Below, piece after piece: positions 1-9,170 of a stretch of DNA of 30,890 nucleotides. A program made the position numbers and the translations under genes. Every line of letters starts with the position of its first letter. The stretch's first letter is position 1. A model generated the notes under the pieces. It saw nothing but the letters and a program-made list of their open reading frames with translations. It was not told the DNA's origin and made no database searches. This DNA is from Ichthyosporea sp. XGB-2017a (taxonomy: Eukaryota; Opisthokonta; Ichthyosporea), in contig PDIM01000040.1 of the NCBI GenBank assembly GCA_002811675.1, positions 1-30,890 on the forward strand. Direction: 5' to 3'.

Positions 1-764
1 TAAGGGAGCTGTGAGCCTATAATTAGAGATAAAGAAGGGCTTTTACTTGTCTTTCCAAGGCTCTTTCTGAATGGATCGGGTATATTTGCATTTCATCGGA
101 AGCTTCCCTAATTATCGAGCGAGCTTGCGAGCGATTCCTCCTTACTGATCGACAATTTAAATACACTTTTAGGGCGTCCTCTGATTGGCTCCTGGAATTT
201 GCGCTACTATCTATAACCCTAAAGAAGAAAATGGCGAGCGAGCCGACCTTTAGGTCATTGCAATTTTATTAGACGCACTAGGACTATTATATAAAAAATG
301 GTTTTATTGCCCGACCAGGTATTTATAGTGGGAATACAAAATATATACCACTTGATGATATTTTGAATGAGCGCGATATATCATCATGAGATATTTAACG
401 ACTTTTGCGATTCATCCGGCGCAACATGTTCTGAAATATTATTCACGTCGACTGACCCTGAGAATCCTCAGAATGTAAACTTAGATGATCTCTTTGGCAT
501 GCAGTAATCAGTCTCTCGGGTAATTTATAGATCGAATAAATACCTTTTACGAAGGTTACAAGCTGAAGCTGCGTGCACTAGTATAAGTAGTACTGGTAGA
601 AACAAATTTAAATGTGACCATAACCTTAATGATCAGGCCGGCTCACAAGATACATTAGTTTAATTTATGGGGAAGCTTAATTAGCGCCGGCGCGAGTCCA
701 TCGCTCGATCGACGTGACCTTGCAGGTTACTCATCCATGTATATGCTCCGGTCAATCAAACTAG

Positions 765-770
765 TTTATT
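765..770 (-). terminator. polyadenylation signal AATAAA of the arrestin-I/LWEQ gene
   Basis: The plus strand reads tttatt, so the minus strand has a canonical AATAAA 110 nt after the stop codon of the arrestin-I/LWEQ gene. It is the nearest good hexamer I found downstream of that gene. Confidence 0.5.
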
Positions 771-807
771 TATGCATGATATTATAATTATACAGTTACA
801 AATATAC

Positions 808-842
808 GTCGACGTACTCCGCGGGCGCATCGCGCCGTCGAC
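808..842 (-). repeat. inverted repeat in the 3' UTR of the arrestin-I/LWEQ gene
   Basis: Arms GTCGACG (808-814) and CGTCGAC (836-842) are perfectly complementary and flank a GC-rich 21-nt loop. The element lies about 40 nt past the stop codon and before the putative poly(A) signal, so it would form a hairpin in the mRNA 3' UTR. Its function is unknown. Confidence 0.5.
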
Positions 843-880
843 ATCATGAGCTAGAAGCGCCTAGCTATAAGCTACAGCTA

Positions 881-3800
881 CTAGTTGAACAATGATCCCC
901 GTCGCCTTCTATCGCCAAACATAGACCTTTGGTTTTCATTTAAGTCATTCTCAAGTTTCATTACCGCAACGTCTTTCTCAAGATCATCAAGATCATCTGC
1001 ATGTCCCGCGGCACCTAGGGCAGATTGAGGCGCTGAGGCATTATAATCAAACGTGATCGATGAATAGTTTTCTTGAGCAGATATTGAAGTAGGGCGCGCT
1101 GACGCGCCGGAGTTATCACTAGTACTACTCAATGGCGCAGCCATGTTTTCGAACGGATTTTGAGAATATAACGACGTGCTCCTACTCGAATTTTCTAGGG
1201 CGCGACTGGCGCGGCCGTCAGCTGCGCAGGAATACGTATTTACGGTAGCACCCCCACAGCGTCTAGCTGCTGCGTACTCAGAAGCTGTTTTTGAACAGCT
1301 GACAAGTGCATTCGTAGCTTGTGCAACCTGGCGGCATGCTGATTCCACTTCCTGCTGGGTTGTGGAACTAACGTATTCCTGCACTTGGGAAGATGCAACT
1401 AAAACGGAGGCGTTGGAGTTCACGCCCAGGGCAACTTTTGCCATGTCACCGACTGGCTTAGCGCCTTGGCTAATTTCATGGGATGTCGCGACAAGGTCAC
1501 CACAACTTCTAACAAGTTGGGAGGCTGCGCTAACCATATTACGGGTCCATGAAGTATCCTTATCACTGAAATTCTTCGCATGAAAAGCTTTTCCCAAAAT
1601 GGAAAGTTCAACTATGCGAAGTCGTGAATTGTTGATCAAGTTCGTGGTAGCAGCAAGTACAGGCATTACCGTATCCAATACGCATGTCTGATTCGGGAGT
1701 ATGGGCTGGTTAACAACCAAAGACATGCGACGAGGCAGACGTTTATAATCTAAAGCCATTTTCCTATACTGGTCCAGCTCTCTCTCGATTTGTTTGAGAT
1801 CTTGCTCAGCTTTGTTGTATTCTGCGGTCAACTCTGGCGACGCATCAGCAATTTCCAGTCGCGCGGCCGATGAGGCTCTCACGTTAATAAATTCTTCAAA
1901 ACTATCACGACGCAATGTCGCCCGTGAGTCTTCAGCTTTTGACTCTTGTACATGTGCAGTTGGCCCTCCAGAAACGGGAAGCGGTGCAGAAAGCTTATTC
2001 TTATACTGGGTTTTCATTTGAAATGTAAAATCCAAGGCCTGCCTCATGCTCTCAATAACGGAGAAAGATATCTTCTCCAGTTGTCTTCTGCCTAGCTCAG
2101 AAGCCTCCAGATGTATCAACTTGCATTGCCCCAACAGCGAAATGCTTGAAGAGGCAATATTTTCCACCAACTTCAATAAGTTATTCTTTTCTTCTACATC
2201 AATAGAATGAGAAATGATATCGTGAGCAGAAGCAAACAGCCTGGGAATAGAGCATTGGTACTGATGGGCACTATGAGAGAGGCCTCTCATATCGTCACTT
2301 GCAGTTGATGCGCCGAGTGACTTAAACGCATTTGACAAAGGCATGGCGGCAGCGTGAAATCGGTCAACGTCATCAGGAATGAGAAGAGGCTCACCACTTG
2401 CACCAACAACACCCGGTTGCTCTGAAGCAAACGGGTTCCCCGAACCCCCGCTTAATAGAAGGCAGTCACTCACAGAGCTCTGTAATTGCGACAAGGCCGA
2501 TGAGATAGTTTCAATCGCAGCTTGACATGACCTTTGTCCAGGCAAATTGCTAACTACGTGGGGAAAAGCTTGGGAAATATACTCCGCAATTGAAGAGAGC
2601 TTTGAGCGGTTTTCCATACTTCCATTGGACAAGATATCTCGCACTGTTTCGCACAACAGTACACACTTTTGAAAAACGTCAATACTTGAAGTCAAAAAAC
2701 GTGTCTGGTCGTCAGGTACTTCAAAAAATCTAGCTCTATCAACACACGCATCCGACAAATGCACTAGGCAGCGTATTATCTCGGACAAAGATGACATAAT
2801 TGTTTGAATGGAACCCGAACTTTGCTCTGTAGAACTCATACTCACGTCTTCAAGAAGCTGCGAGAGACTCGTGCCAACAGTCTTTATAGCTTGTGTAAAG
2901 TCAGATATGGAAGCAGCTAGAACGCCTTCTTCTGAAACTGCATATAGGGTTTGCGTAGAAGCACTGCTGAGTGCACGCTCAAGGTTACCAATGCATTTCG
3001 TCAAAATGCGCACGCAATCTTCAACATTCATAGGTTCATTTACAGTATCGGGAGCGACACCAATGGCCGATGCAGCTTTCAATATATCAACTGCTTGTGG
3101 CTCAACAGCTGTATCAAAATCAATCAAGAGGTCCACGTCTGAGTCTACTGTAGACATGGACATATGGCTCTCTCTTGTTATTTTCTCAATTTGGGACCCT
3201 TGTGCTGTATTTGTCACTTTTTTCTTAACTACAACCGGCTTCGGGGGCACTTTATGGGATATCGAAAATGGGAGTTTCACACGCAGATCTGACCCCATAC
3301 TAACAACGCAATGTACATTCATGTAGTAGGTTGTTGTCACGGTAGTAGCAACATCGTTGATCTCACTATCAACCCGGGTACTGGAAGCCAGTTTGGAGGG
3401 GTCTGTGAGGTTCAATTTAAACTCCTGAGCCGGATGGTGATTTTCTTGAGGTAAGACCCGAGGTGTGATACTGTATTGAAATCTTCGCTCCCCCTTTTTC
3501 AAAGGACAATTCCGAGTAGATTCAAGCAAGGCTACTTGACTTTTGAATTTCTCTTTTCCATTCTTTCCAAAGGTAACCGTCGTTATCTGCTTAGCTGAAA
3601 TTTTAATAGCACACACTTCTTTCTTAGAAAGGTTGCTTACATCCACGGTAACCATAATAGATTCGCCATGATAGAAAACTTCCTTTGGTAGAGTGGCTGT
3701 TACTGTCAACGGAGAGTTGGTACTAAACATGAAATTCTTTTCTGCCCGGCCCAGGGGCTTGGGAGCTTCTTCAAGAACGGGGATAACATTGACTTTCTGA

Positions 3801-4291
3801 AAAGGAAGAACCACATTGGAGAGGCTATTTTTTAAACTACCCTTTGTGAGATACGCGGAGATTGCATACGATATCCCAATGACACTCCCTTCAAAGTATG
3901 TTTCCGGTTTCAAGACCACCGATGCTGGAAGACCTTTAGGTAGCTGCACATTGTACGGGTGACAACAACCACCAACCTTTTTCACAAGAGCTTTCTGAGC
4001 AAGGGTCAATTTTGTCTGTTGGGGTTCCGGATTAGGAAAAAGCTTGACGTTTTGCTCATAAAACACATCATTAATGATATGCCCATCAGAAGACTCGTAC
4101 GTAAAAGCCCCATGCACTCTGACAAATATATTTGCATTTTCTGCCATTGCAGGATCCTTAACTTTAATGACTCCTTCCAATGAGTCGATGCCCTGGCTAC
4201 CCTGGTCATGAACAACTCTTCCCCCCAAATAAATGGCAATGTTCTTATCTTTGCTGTTGCGAAAACTAAATGTCCGCGTAGTCGAAGACAT
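881..4291 (-). CDS. arrestin-I/LWEQ fusion, putative endocytic adaptor (1136 aa)
   Basis: Residues 1 to about 350 align by eye along their whole length with beta/visual arrestin. Landmarks are KNIAIYLGGR (17-25), an arrestin N-domain core, EVFYHGESIMVTV at the start of the C-domain (compare EIYYHGEPI), KLASST near 300 and VKLPFSISHKVP at the end. A clathrin box, LIDFD (389-393), follows. Residues of about 410-760 look like helical bundles resembling talin or vinculin rods. An AP2 beta-appendage motif, DSFEEFINVR (796-805), matches the beta-arrestin FEDFARQR pattern. Residues of about 866-1025 are an I/LWEQ (THATCH) actin-binding domain with the SWTRNMVSAA block around W915. The end (about 1105-1136) resembles the C-terminal latch helix of HIP1R. 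NPF motifs at 619-621 and 1045-1047 would bind EH domains. Known for the families: arrestins bind receptors; I/LWEQ domains bind F-actin. Inferred role: linking cargo and clathrin coats to actin. The ATG at 4291 was chosen because the in-frame extension lacks an ATG. Confidence 0.85.
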   Translation of the reverse strand: MSSTTRTFSFRNSKDKNIAIYLGGRVVHDQGSQGIDSLEGVIKVKDPAMAENANIFVRVHGAFTYESSDGHIINDVFYEQNVKLFPNPEPQQTKLTLAQKALVKKVGGCCHPYNVQLPKGLPASVVLKPETYFEGSVIGISYAISAYLTKGSLKNSLSNVVLPFQKVNVIPVLEEAPKPLGRAEKNFMFSTNSPLTVTATLPKEVFYHGESIMVTVDVSNLSKKEVCAIKISAKQITTVTFGKNGKEKFKSQVALLESTRNCPLKKGERRFQYSITPRVLPQENHHPAQEFKLNLTDPSKLASSTRVDSEINDVATTVTTTYYMNVHCVVSMGSDLRVKLPFSISHKVPPKPVVVKKKVTNTAQGSQIEKITRESHMSMSTVDSDVDLLIDFDTAVEPQAVDILKAASAIGVAPDTVNEPMNVEDCVRILTKCIGNLERALSSASTQTLYAVSEEGVLAASISDFTQAIKTVGTSLSQLLEDVSMSSTEQSSGSIQTIMSSLSEIIRCLVHLSDACVDRARFFEVPDDQTRFLTSSIDVFQKCVLLCETVRDILSNGSMENRSKLSSIAEYISQAFPHVVSNLPGQRSCQAAIETISSALSQLQSSVSDCLLLSGGSGNPFASEQPGVVGASGEPLLIPDDVDRFHAAAMPLSNAFKSLGASTASDDMRGLSHSAHQYQCSIPRLFASAHDIISHSIDVEEKNNLLKLVENIASSSISLLGQCKLIHLEASELGRRQLEKISFSVIESMRQALDFTFQMKTQYKNKLSAPLPVSGGPTAHVQESKAEDSRATLRRDSFEEFINVRASSAARLEIADASPELTAEYNKAEQDLKQIERELDQYRKMALDYKRLPRRMSLVVNQPILPNQTCVLDTVMPVLAATTNLINNSRLRIVELSILGKAFHAKNFSDKDTSWTRNMVSAASQLVRSCGDLVATSHEISQGAKPVGDMAKVALGVNSNASVLVASSQVQEYVSSTTQQEVESACRQVAQATNALVSCSKTASEYAAARRCGGATVNTYSCAADGRASRALENSSRSTSLYSQNPFENMAAPLSSTSDNSGASARPTSISAQENYSSITFDYNASAPQSALGAAGHADDLDDLEKDVAVMKLENDLNENQRSMFGDRRRRGSLFN

Positions 4292-4811
4292 CTTCAACAG
4301 CTCTCATACACAAAGAAATGGGGTGCTGACTTATGAACTAACTCTGTAGCTTATAATCTCTAGTTGGCTATGAGCGCTTTAATCTTCTCTGGATCCCACC
4401 CCACTCTTTCGTTACTGTACCCTGAACCCACAGAGTGTGATCCCTATCTGTGAATCCAGCTCAATTCTTGAGGCGGAATTATGGGCAGGCAGTCGAGTTG
4501 AAACACCTAAGTCATTAGCACTGTGCAGCTAGGCCCCCGTACCAGCAACAGACCTGGGGTTAGGGGCGGGGTACAGTACATGTGATCATCTCCATGTGAA
4601 TGGGCCATGTATTCATTATAATGATGCCCCCCAGACACAACTGTTAGCTGAACAGCAGCTATTCTAATTAATCTAAGTTTGTCACTCCGGGGATCAATAT
4701 TACAGCCAAGAACTGTGGGGTAGCCTGGCTATATCCGTGTCTAGTTACATCTATCTATCTCACTCGAATGCCGCTCGTGTACTTAGCGAAAGTTAAAAGA
4801 TTGGTGCATTA
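4292..4811. promoter_or_regulatory. divergent promoter region, arrestin-I/LWEQ / ZNHIT3
   Basis: A 520-bp space lies between two divergent start codons, so it should carry both promoters. A GC-box-like GGGGCGGGG stands at 4563-4571. No convincing TATA box is seen close to either gene. No coding potential was recognised. Confidence 0.4.
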
Positions 4812-5276
4812 ATGTTCGCAAAGGCAGCAATATCTAAAACAACCCTTTGTGGTGTTTGCGAGGAAGTTGTCCCAAAATATAAATGTCCAAATTGTGGAGT
4901 GAGATATTGTTCAGTTAAGTGCTATTCGACGCACAAGGAGGGGAAATGTGTTAAAAGAACCGCCGAAGAAGGAGGAAAAGAGATTAATCCAAAGGAGCTG
5001 ACGCAATCTAACGAAGCTATACCGCCCCAGCTAAATGACTTAAACGAGGCTCTTCTCTCTCCTGATTCTCTTGCGCGACTCCAAACGAGTACTGCTATTG
5101 TATCCATGTTGAAGAATGAACATCTGCGCACGCTTTTGTCGTCCATTAGCTCAGCCAACGAGCGCGATTCTTTGCAGGGCCAAGAGGCACTGGAAAAGGC
5201 ATATGCAGGGATTGCGATATTTCGCGAATTTGCAGACGAATGCATGTGTGTTCTATCTAGGGAGTCTGGAGAGTAG
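4812..5276 (+). CDS. ZNHIT3: zinc finger HIT domain protein 3 (box C/D snoRNP assembly), 154 aa
   Basis: The N-terminus is a zf-HIT finger with every ligand visible: C13-x2-C16, C25-x2-C28, C33-x3-C37, H41 and C46, giving the interleaved two-zinc treble-clef fold. The remainder is acidic and helical and includes a leucine-rich segment (about 95-115) followed by a helix rich in alanine and phenylalanine. Length (154 aa) matches human ZNHIT3 (155 aa), and the arrangement of an N-terminal finger plus short helical tail is that of ZNHIT3/yeast Hit1. That family stabilises NUFIP/Rsa1 during box C/D snoRNP assembly in the nucleus; the role here is by family. Other small zf-HIT proteins are alternatives, but their length or domain layout fits less well. 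The gene is a single exon, divergent from the arrestin gene and convergent with DNAJC11. AATAAA at 5610-5615 may end the transcript. Confidence 0.8.
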   Translation: MFAKAAISKTTLCGVCEEVVPKYKCPNCGVRYCSVKCYSTHKEGKCVKRTAEEGGKEINPKELTQSNEAIPPQLNDLNEALLSPDSLARLQTSTAIVSMLKNEHLRTLLSSISSANERDSLQGQEALEKAYAGIAIFREFADECMCVLSRESGE

Positions 5277-5690
5277 ATAGATACGTGAGGAAATGCTTTG
5301 TGCTTTTCTTCTCCGATTTTAATAACGACAAGGATACTTAGCTGCCAATTTGTCGAGCATTTGCAAAGATCTGAATCAGTAACCAAAGAATCCACAATCT
5401 TTAGAAATTCTTTATCATAAAGGGCGGTGGGTGCATGGAACTACTGTATATAGGAAAGATCAGTTTCTTCCCAAGCGTTCCGAATGTAGCGAGCTTTTCT
5501 GAATGAGCTCCATGACGCTGGAACAATGCCGTAGGACGTTTGCTCGTTGGTTCAGCATGGATATGTGCTTTATATTTTCATTTGCGTGCTTTCAGAATCC
5601 AGGGTATGTAATAAAAGACCGAATGGTCCTTTCACAGATGTCACGCTACATAAACTTTTCTGGATGAAAATCTTTATTATCCTTTCCATT
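5277..5690. other. convergent intergenic region, ZNHIT3 / DNAJC11
   Basis: This 414-bp gap holds the two 3' ends. AATAAA on the plus strand at 5610-5615 could serve ZNHIT3, and AATAAA on the minus strand at 5673-5678 lies 13 nt after the DNAJC11 stop. If both are used, the two transcripts overlap at their ends. Short open frames here show no recognisable domain. Confidence 0.5.
5673..5678 (-). terminator. polyadenylation signal AATAAA of DNAJC11
   Basis: tttatt on the plus strand gives AATAAA on the minus strand, 13 nt past the TAG stop, which implies a very short 3' UTR. Confidence 0.55.
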
Positions 5691-7486
5691 CTAGGCTGCT
5701 CCAGCACCATGCGATCTTTTCGGGGCTGCAAGAGCTTCCTCGTCTTCAACAACAACTTCGTGCATTTTGCCCCTAAATTTATACTTGACCATAAGCTGCT
5801 TGCTTTCGCCGAGGCATGGATCAAAAAAGCCAACTAAACCTGCCTTCGACGTCGGGTGAAGCTGTAGTTTGGAATCCTTCACCAGGCATTGAATTGGAAT
5901 TGTAACATCGATTACAGTGGCTTGATTTATATTTCGCCCCGGCCTACCACCTGCTGACAAGTTTCCGTACAATGCTTGTACGATAATAAGTCCATTCCGT
6001 TGCTCCTCGGCGGCGATTTTGCGTTCCAAAGTTTCCTTCATAAGTCTCACAGCCGCTTTTGCTTCGTTTCTTTTCATTTCAGTTAGCGTTTTGTTCTTTT
6101 CACGAAGAGAGTCAATTTCTTCTTGCTTACGTCGCAGCTTCCAAGGAAGAACCATAAACTTATACACAAGAGCAACCAGTGCTATAGGCACGACTGTGGT
6201 GTAGATACAAGTCCCGAACTCTGGCTTTGGTGATATACTAATTGGAAAAATATAGGTTTGTCCAACCCGCGTTAGCTTCAGCTTCAGCTGTACCCCCACG
6301 GGCACTCCCACAGAAACAGACGCTGCAACTCTGTTCAATGATGAAACCTTTTTATCAGCACCGTACTCTAGCACAATACCCACAGTGCCTAGTTTCCCAT
6401 TCACCCGCACTCTAGCATCACTACCAACGCTGCGTACAATCGCCCCAGCCAAGTATGTGCGAGGCACACCCAATTGGGCAGTTCCACTGATGGTCATATT
6501 CTCCGTATTGTATACGATACTTGCATTCATACAAGAATCAAGCCCCGCTTTCCATGTTAGATAACCCATTGTAGATGATGACAGTTGTCTTGCAAGCAAA
6601 ACAGATATACCCTTGCCCAAGGAGCCATCTTCTGTCCCGCCACTATCACTGTCCTGAACGGTCGCCGCACACGTAAGAAAGCTATGCTTACTCAAAGTAG
6701 TAGTTCCTTTCAAAGACATGTACATACCACTACCAAGACCTGCATCTATTTCGATATTTGAAGCCGAAGAAACTTGCCTGCGGTAAACAACAGACACATT
6801 TCCCCCTCCATTACCATTCTGAGACATAAGAACACCACCAAAAGTAAAGGAATCTCTGTCAGATATCGGGGCATCTATAGATTGAGAAATAGTCATTTGT
6901 CCGATTTCAATTCTTGGGGGCCAGAACGAGCTGGCACCAATATATTTATCATATGGATTGAAAACCTGTTGGGCATTGATATGTACAGAAATGCTACCCT
7001 TCGCATTCGTACGCTGCTGGACACGCATTTCCTCTCTGCGGATCTTCAGACGCTCATATTCTGCCTTAATATCCTCTGCAGTGCTGAGATGTGGCCCAAG
7101 TTCCCACCCAGCATTCAGACCCTTCTCACCATAAATATCGTATATTCCCCTCCGTGTACTATCCGAAAGTACTGCATATGCAGTATGCAGCCGATTAAAC
7201 ACATCTTCCGCTGCTTCTTTGTTTTCTGAATCTTGATGTTTGTCTGGATGGTACGTAATACACATGCGACGATACGCTGCTTTAATCTCATCTTCTGAAG
7301 CCTACACATAAATTAATCCCCAAAGACCAAAGATTTTACACAAGGCAAGAGGAATACTATCAGTATATGGCCCCACAAACCGCACATCTACAAAATTTTG
7401 CCAAAAAGAATACCTACATCCCTGTCAACATTCAGCAAGCTATAGTAGTCTGTAGAAGACCCGTTATCATCTTCTTCGTCGATCAT
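5691..7486 (-). CDS. DNAJC11: DnaJ homologue subfamily C member 11, two exons, 559 aa
   Basis: Exon 1 is 7418-7486 (23 codons) and exon 2 is 5691-7301; joining them restores a full J domain (about residues 13-82) that begins TDYYSLLNV and contains the HPD motif at H41-P42-D43. A long beta-rich middle part with repeated glycine and serine strands follows. Then come a hydrophobic segment (about 387-410), a charged coiled-coil stretch and a C-terminal DUF3395 domain with conserved NINQATVIDVTIPIQCLV-type residues. The spliced length of 559 aa equals human DNAJC11. In animals DNAJC11 is a mitochondrial protein associated with MICOS and the SAM complex and affects cristae shape; the same role here is inferred from orthology. 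The J domain should stimulate an Hsp70. The gene is divergent from TAM41, another mitochondrial gene. Confidence 0.88.
7302..7417 (-). other. intron 1 of DNAJC11 (116 nt, phase 0)
   Basis: On the minus strand the donor is GTAGGT after the codon GAT, and the acceptor is TATGTGTAG before GCTTCAG. Removing it joins VDRD to ASEDEIKAAYRR in frame and completes the J domain just ahead of the HPD loop. Exon 1 carries the only suitable ATG. Confidence 0.85.
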
Positions 7487-8125
7487 GGCTAATAAGATCC
7501 TTTCCTAAAGCACAACGTCTCCAAAAAACAATACGTTGAACAAATACACTTTGTTAATCAATTCAAGTCCGCCCAGGTGCCGGTGCCCCATTCAAGGTTC
7601 AGAGTAGTATGAGTCCTAATTGTCCGTGAACTATTTGTAAACTGACTCTATGGCGCAGCTCCCTCTATAGAAGCAATGCCTGTACTGTAGATGCGCCTAT
7701 AGCTCTCCTTAATTCACTAATCCAAGAACCAACCAACAGGAGGAGGAGGGAAGAAGAGAAATAGACAAAAGCAACAACCCCATCCATCATCCTCTGCAGG
7801 GCATGCATAACCCTAGAACTAAACCACCACAGCTGTACCAAGGAGTGCCTTGATAGTACCGCCAGCCACCCATCAAATTAGCAACTCCATTTCAGTCTGT
7901 TACATGGATTGACATTGACTCTTTGTGGGGATTTCAGAGTGTGCTATTGTTAGTTTGTTTCCGCCTAGTGTTTGAGGACACTGTCTGAAACAGCTGTGCA
8001 ATCAAGAAACACACCACCATTCGAACACAACAGTGTATCAACCGCGCTCCTTGCACCACGGCCTTCTCGCTACAAACCTGCCTGTCTCTGTAAACTATCT
8101 TCTTTGAGGTATAAGAACTACTGAC
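7487..8125. promoter_or_regulatory. divergent promoter region, DNAJC11 / TAM41
   Basis: This 639-bp space separates the start codons of two divergent genes for mitochondrial proteins, so it probably holds both promoters. A purine-rich run made of AGG triplets begins near 7738. A TATAAG sequence lies only about 15 nt before the TAM41 ATG, too close to act as a normal TATA box. No gene is recognised. Confidence 0.4.
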
Positions 8126-9169
8126 ATGAGTATGAAGTCTAAATTGAGCCATCCATTGGCACATTTCTACCGACATCTTTTGCGGACGCTCCCGCTACCG
8201 CAAAGCACGGGGACGGCAGGGACAGGGTGTGTTTTCTCCTTCGTATATGGATCGGGGGCTTTTCCGCAGGCCAGGACAGCAGGTACTAAGCCGGGAATGC
8301 TGGACTTTGTGCTTGCAGTCAACAATCCAAAATCTTGGCATACTGAAAACATGGAACTAAATCCTCACCATTATTCCCTTCCAGCCCGTATCCTTGGCGG
8401 ACAGCAGGTTGGAGGGTGGCTGCAAGGTGGAACTGGGGCTGGGATATATTACAACACTTTAGTTGAATGGAAAGATCCTTCTTCAGAAGGGCATAACTCC
8501 CCTCAGCTAATCAAATATGGGGTTGTCGATGTAAATACACTTTGCGATGATCTCAGAGACTGGAATACAGTTTACTTGAGTGGGAGACTGCACAAACCTG
8601 TTTGCATTGTGGATGAAGGGGAAGGAGATGACTCCGGTGTGATGAATCTGTATCGTGAGAACCTTGCACATGCGGTAAGAGTAGCCCGATTATGCCTTCC
8701 TGAAAAATTCACGGAACGGGATCTATATCTGGCAATTACAGCGATATCCTACATGGGTGACTTACGAATGACGTTTGGGGAAAACCCTCACAAAATTGCA
8801 AATATTGTGGATGGAAACCTAGAGGCCTTTAGTCGTCTTTACGCAAGCACGGTTGATTCGTGCCCTGGGCTTCACATGGTACAAAATGCAAAGGCAATTG
8901 GGGAGGGGAAAGGAGAAATGGAGCAGGACATATCTCTGCAAGCGAAAGACCAAATTGAATCTGAACTTCCGAAGTGTCTAAGAGAGGGAATGGGGATCGA
9001 CAAGGGCGCCAATCACCACGAACGGCTATGTGGTGCCCTTGCAACATTGGTGCGTGCATCTAGCAGCACCCAAGCACTAAAAGGTATCTTCAGTGCTGGC
9101 CTTGGAAAGAGTGTTCGTTATAGTCTAGAAAAGCTTCGTAAAATGCAGCATGGAAAGAAGCAGAAATAA
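8126..9169 (+). CDS. TAM41: mitochondrial phosphatidate cytidylyltransferase Tam41, 347 aa
   Basis: Tam41 makes CDP-diacylglycerol from phosphatidic acid and CTP on the matrix side of the inner mitochondrial membrane, the first committed step of cardiolipin synthesis. The nucleotidyltransferase signature is visible as VYGSGAF (GSG at 42-44) followed by MLDFVLAV with D60, a likely metal ligand. The family blocks NPHHYS, GAGIYYNT, YGVV and LYLSGRLHKPV-like residues follow in order, then the family's D-RM-FGENP region and a basic C-terminus. About 35 residues precede the catalytic domain; they are basic and hydroxylated and could target mitochondria. Length fits the family (about 320-390 aa). 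The ATG at 8126 has a second ATG two codons later. The stop TAA is part of an AATAAA hexamer (9165-9170). Confidence 0.9.
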   Translation: MSMKSKLSHPLAHFYRHLLRTLPLPQSTGTAGTGCVFSFVYGSGAFPQARTAGTKPGMLDFVLAVNNPKSWHTENMELNPHHYSLPARILGGQQVGGWLQGGTGAGIYYNTLVEWKDPSSEGHNSPQLIKYGVVDVNTLCDDLRDWNTVYLSGRLHKPVCIVDEGEGDDSGVMNLYRENLAHAVRVARLCLPEKFTERDLYLAITAISYMGDLRMTFGENPHKIANIVDGNLEAFSRLYASTVDSCPGLHMVQNAKAIGEGKGEMEQDISLQAKDQIESELPKCLREGMGIDKGANHHERLCGALATLVRASSSTQALKGIFSAGLGKSVRYSLEKLRKMQHGKKQK

Positions 9170-9170
9170 A
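9165..9170 (+). terminator. AATAAA overlapping the TAM41 stop codon
   Basis: The last codons read AAA TAA A, so the stop codon lies inside a canonical hexamer. If it is the signal in use, the 3' UTR would be only tens of nucleotides long. Confidence 0.4.

Larger units (their letters stand above)
1..880. other. intergenic / 3' flank, no gene recognised
   Basis: No open frame of useful length or recognisable domain is visible on either strand. The part next to the arrestin-I/LWEQ gene is its 3' region: it holds a GC-rich inverted repeat at 808-842 and an AATAAA on the minus strand at 765-770. A second 9-bp inverted repeat lies at 353-361 and 378-386 with a 16-nt loop. CTAG and AGCT words are frequent. 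No tRNA or rRNA signature was seen by eye. Confidence 0.6.

Noticed and set aside
353-386. Nine-bp inverted repeat in the first spacer
   Set aside because: AT-rich, short and not tied to any gene; repeats of this size are expected by chance in AT-rich DNA.
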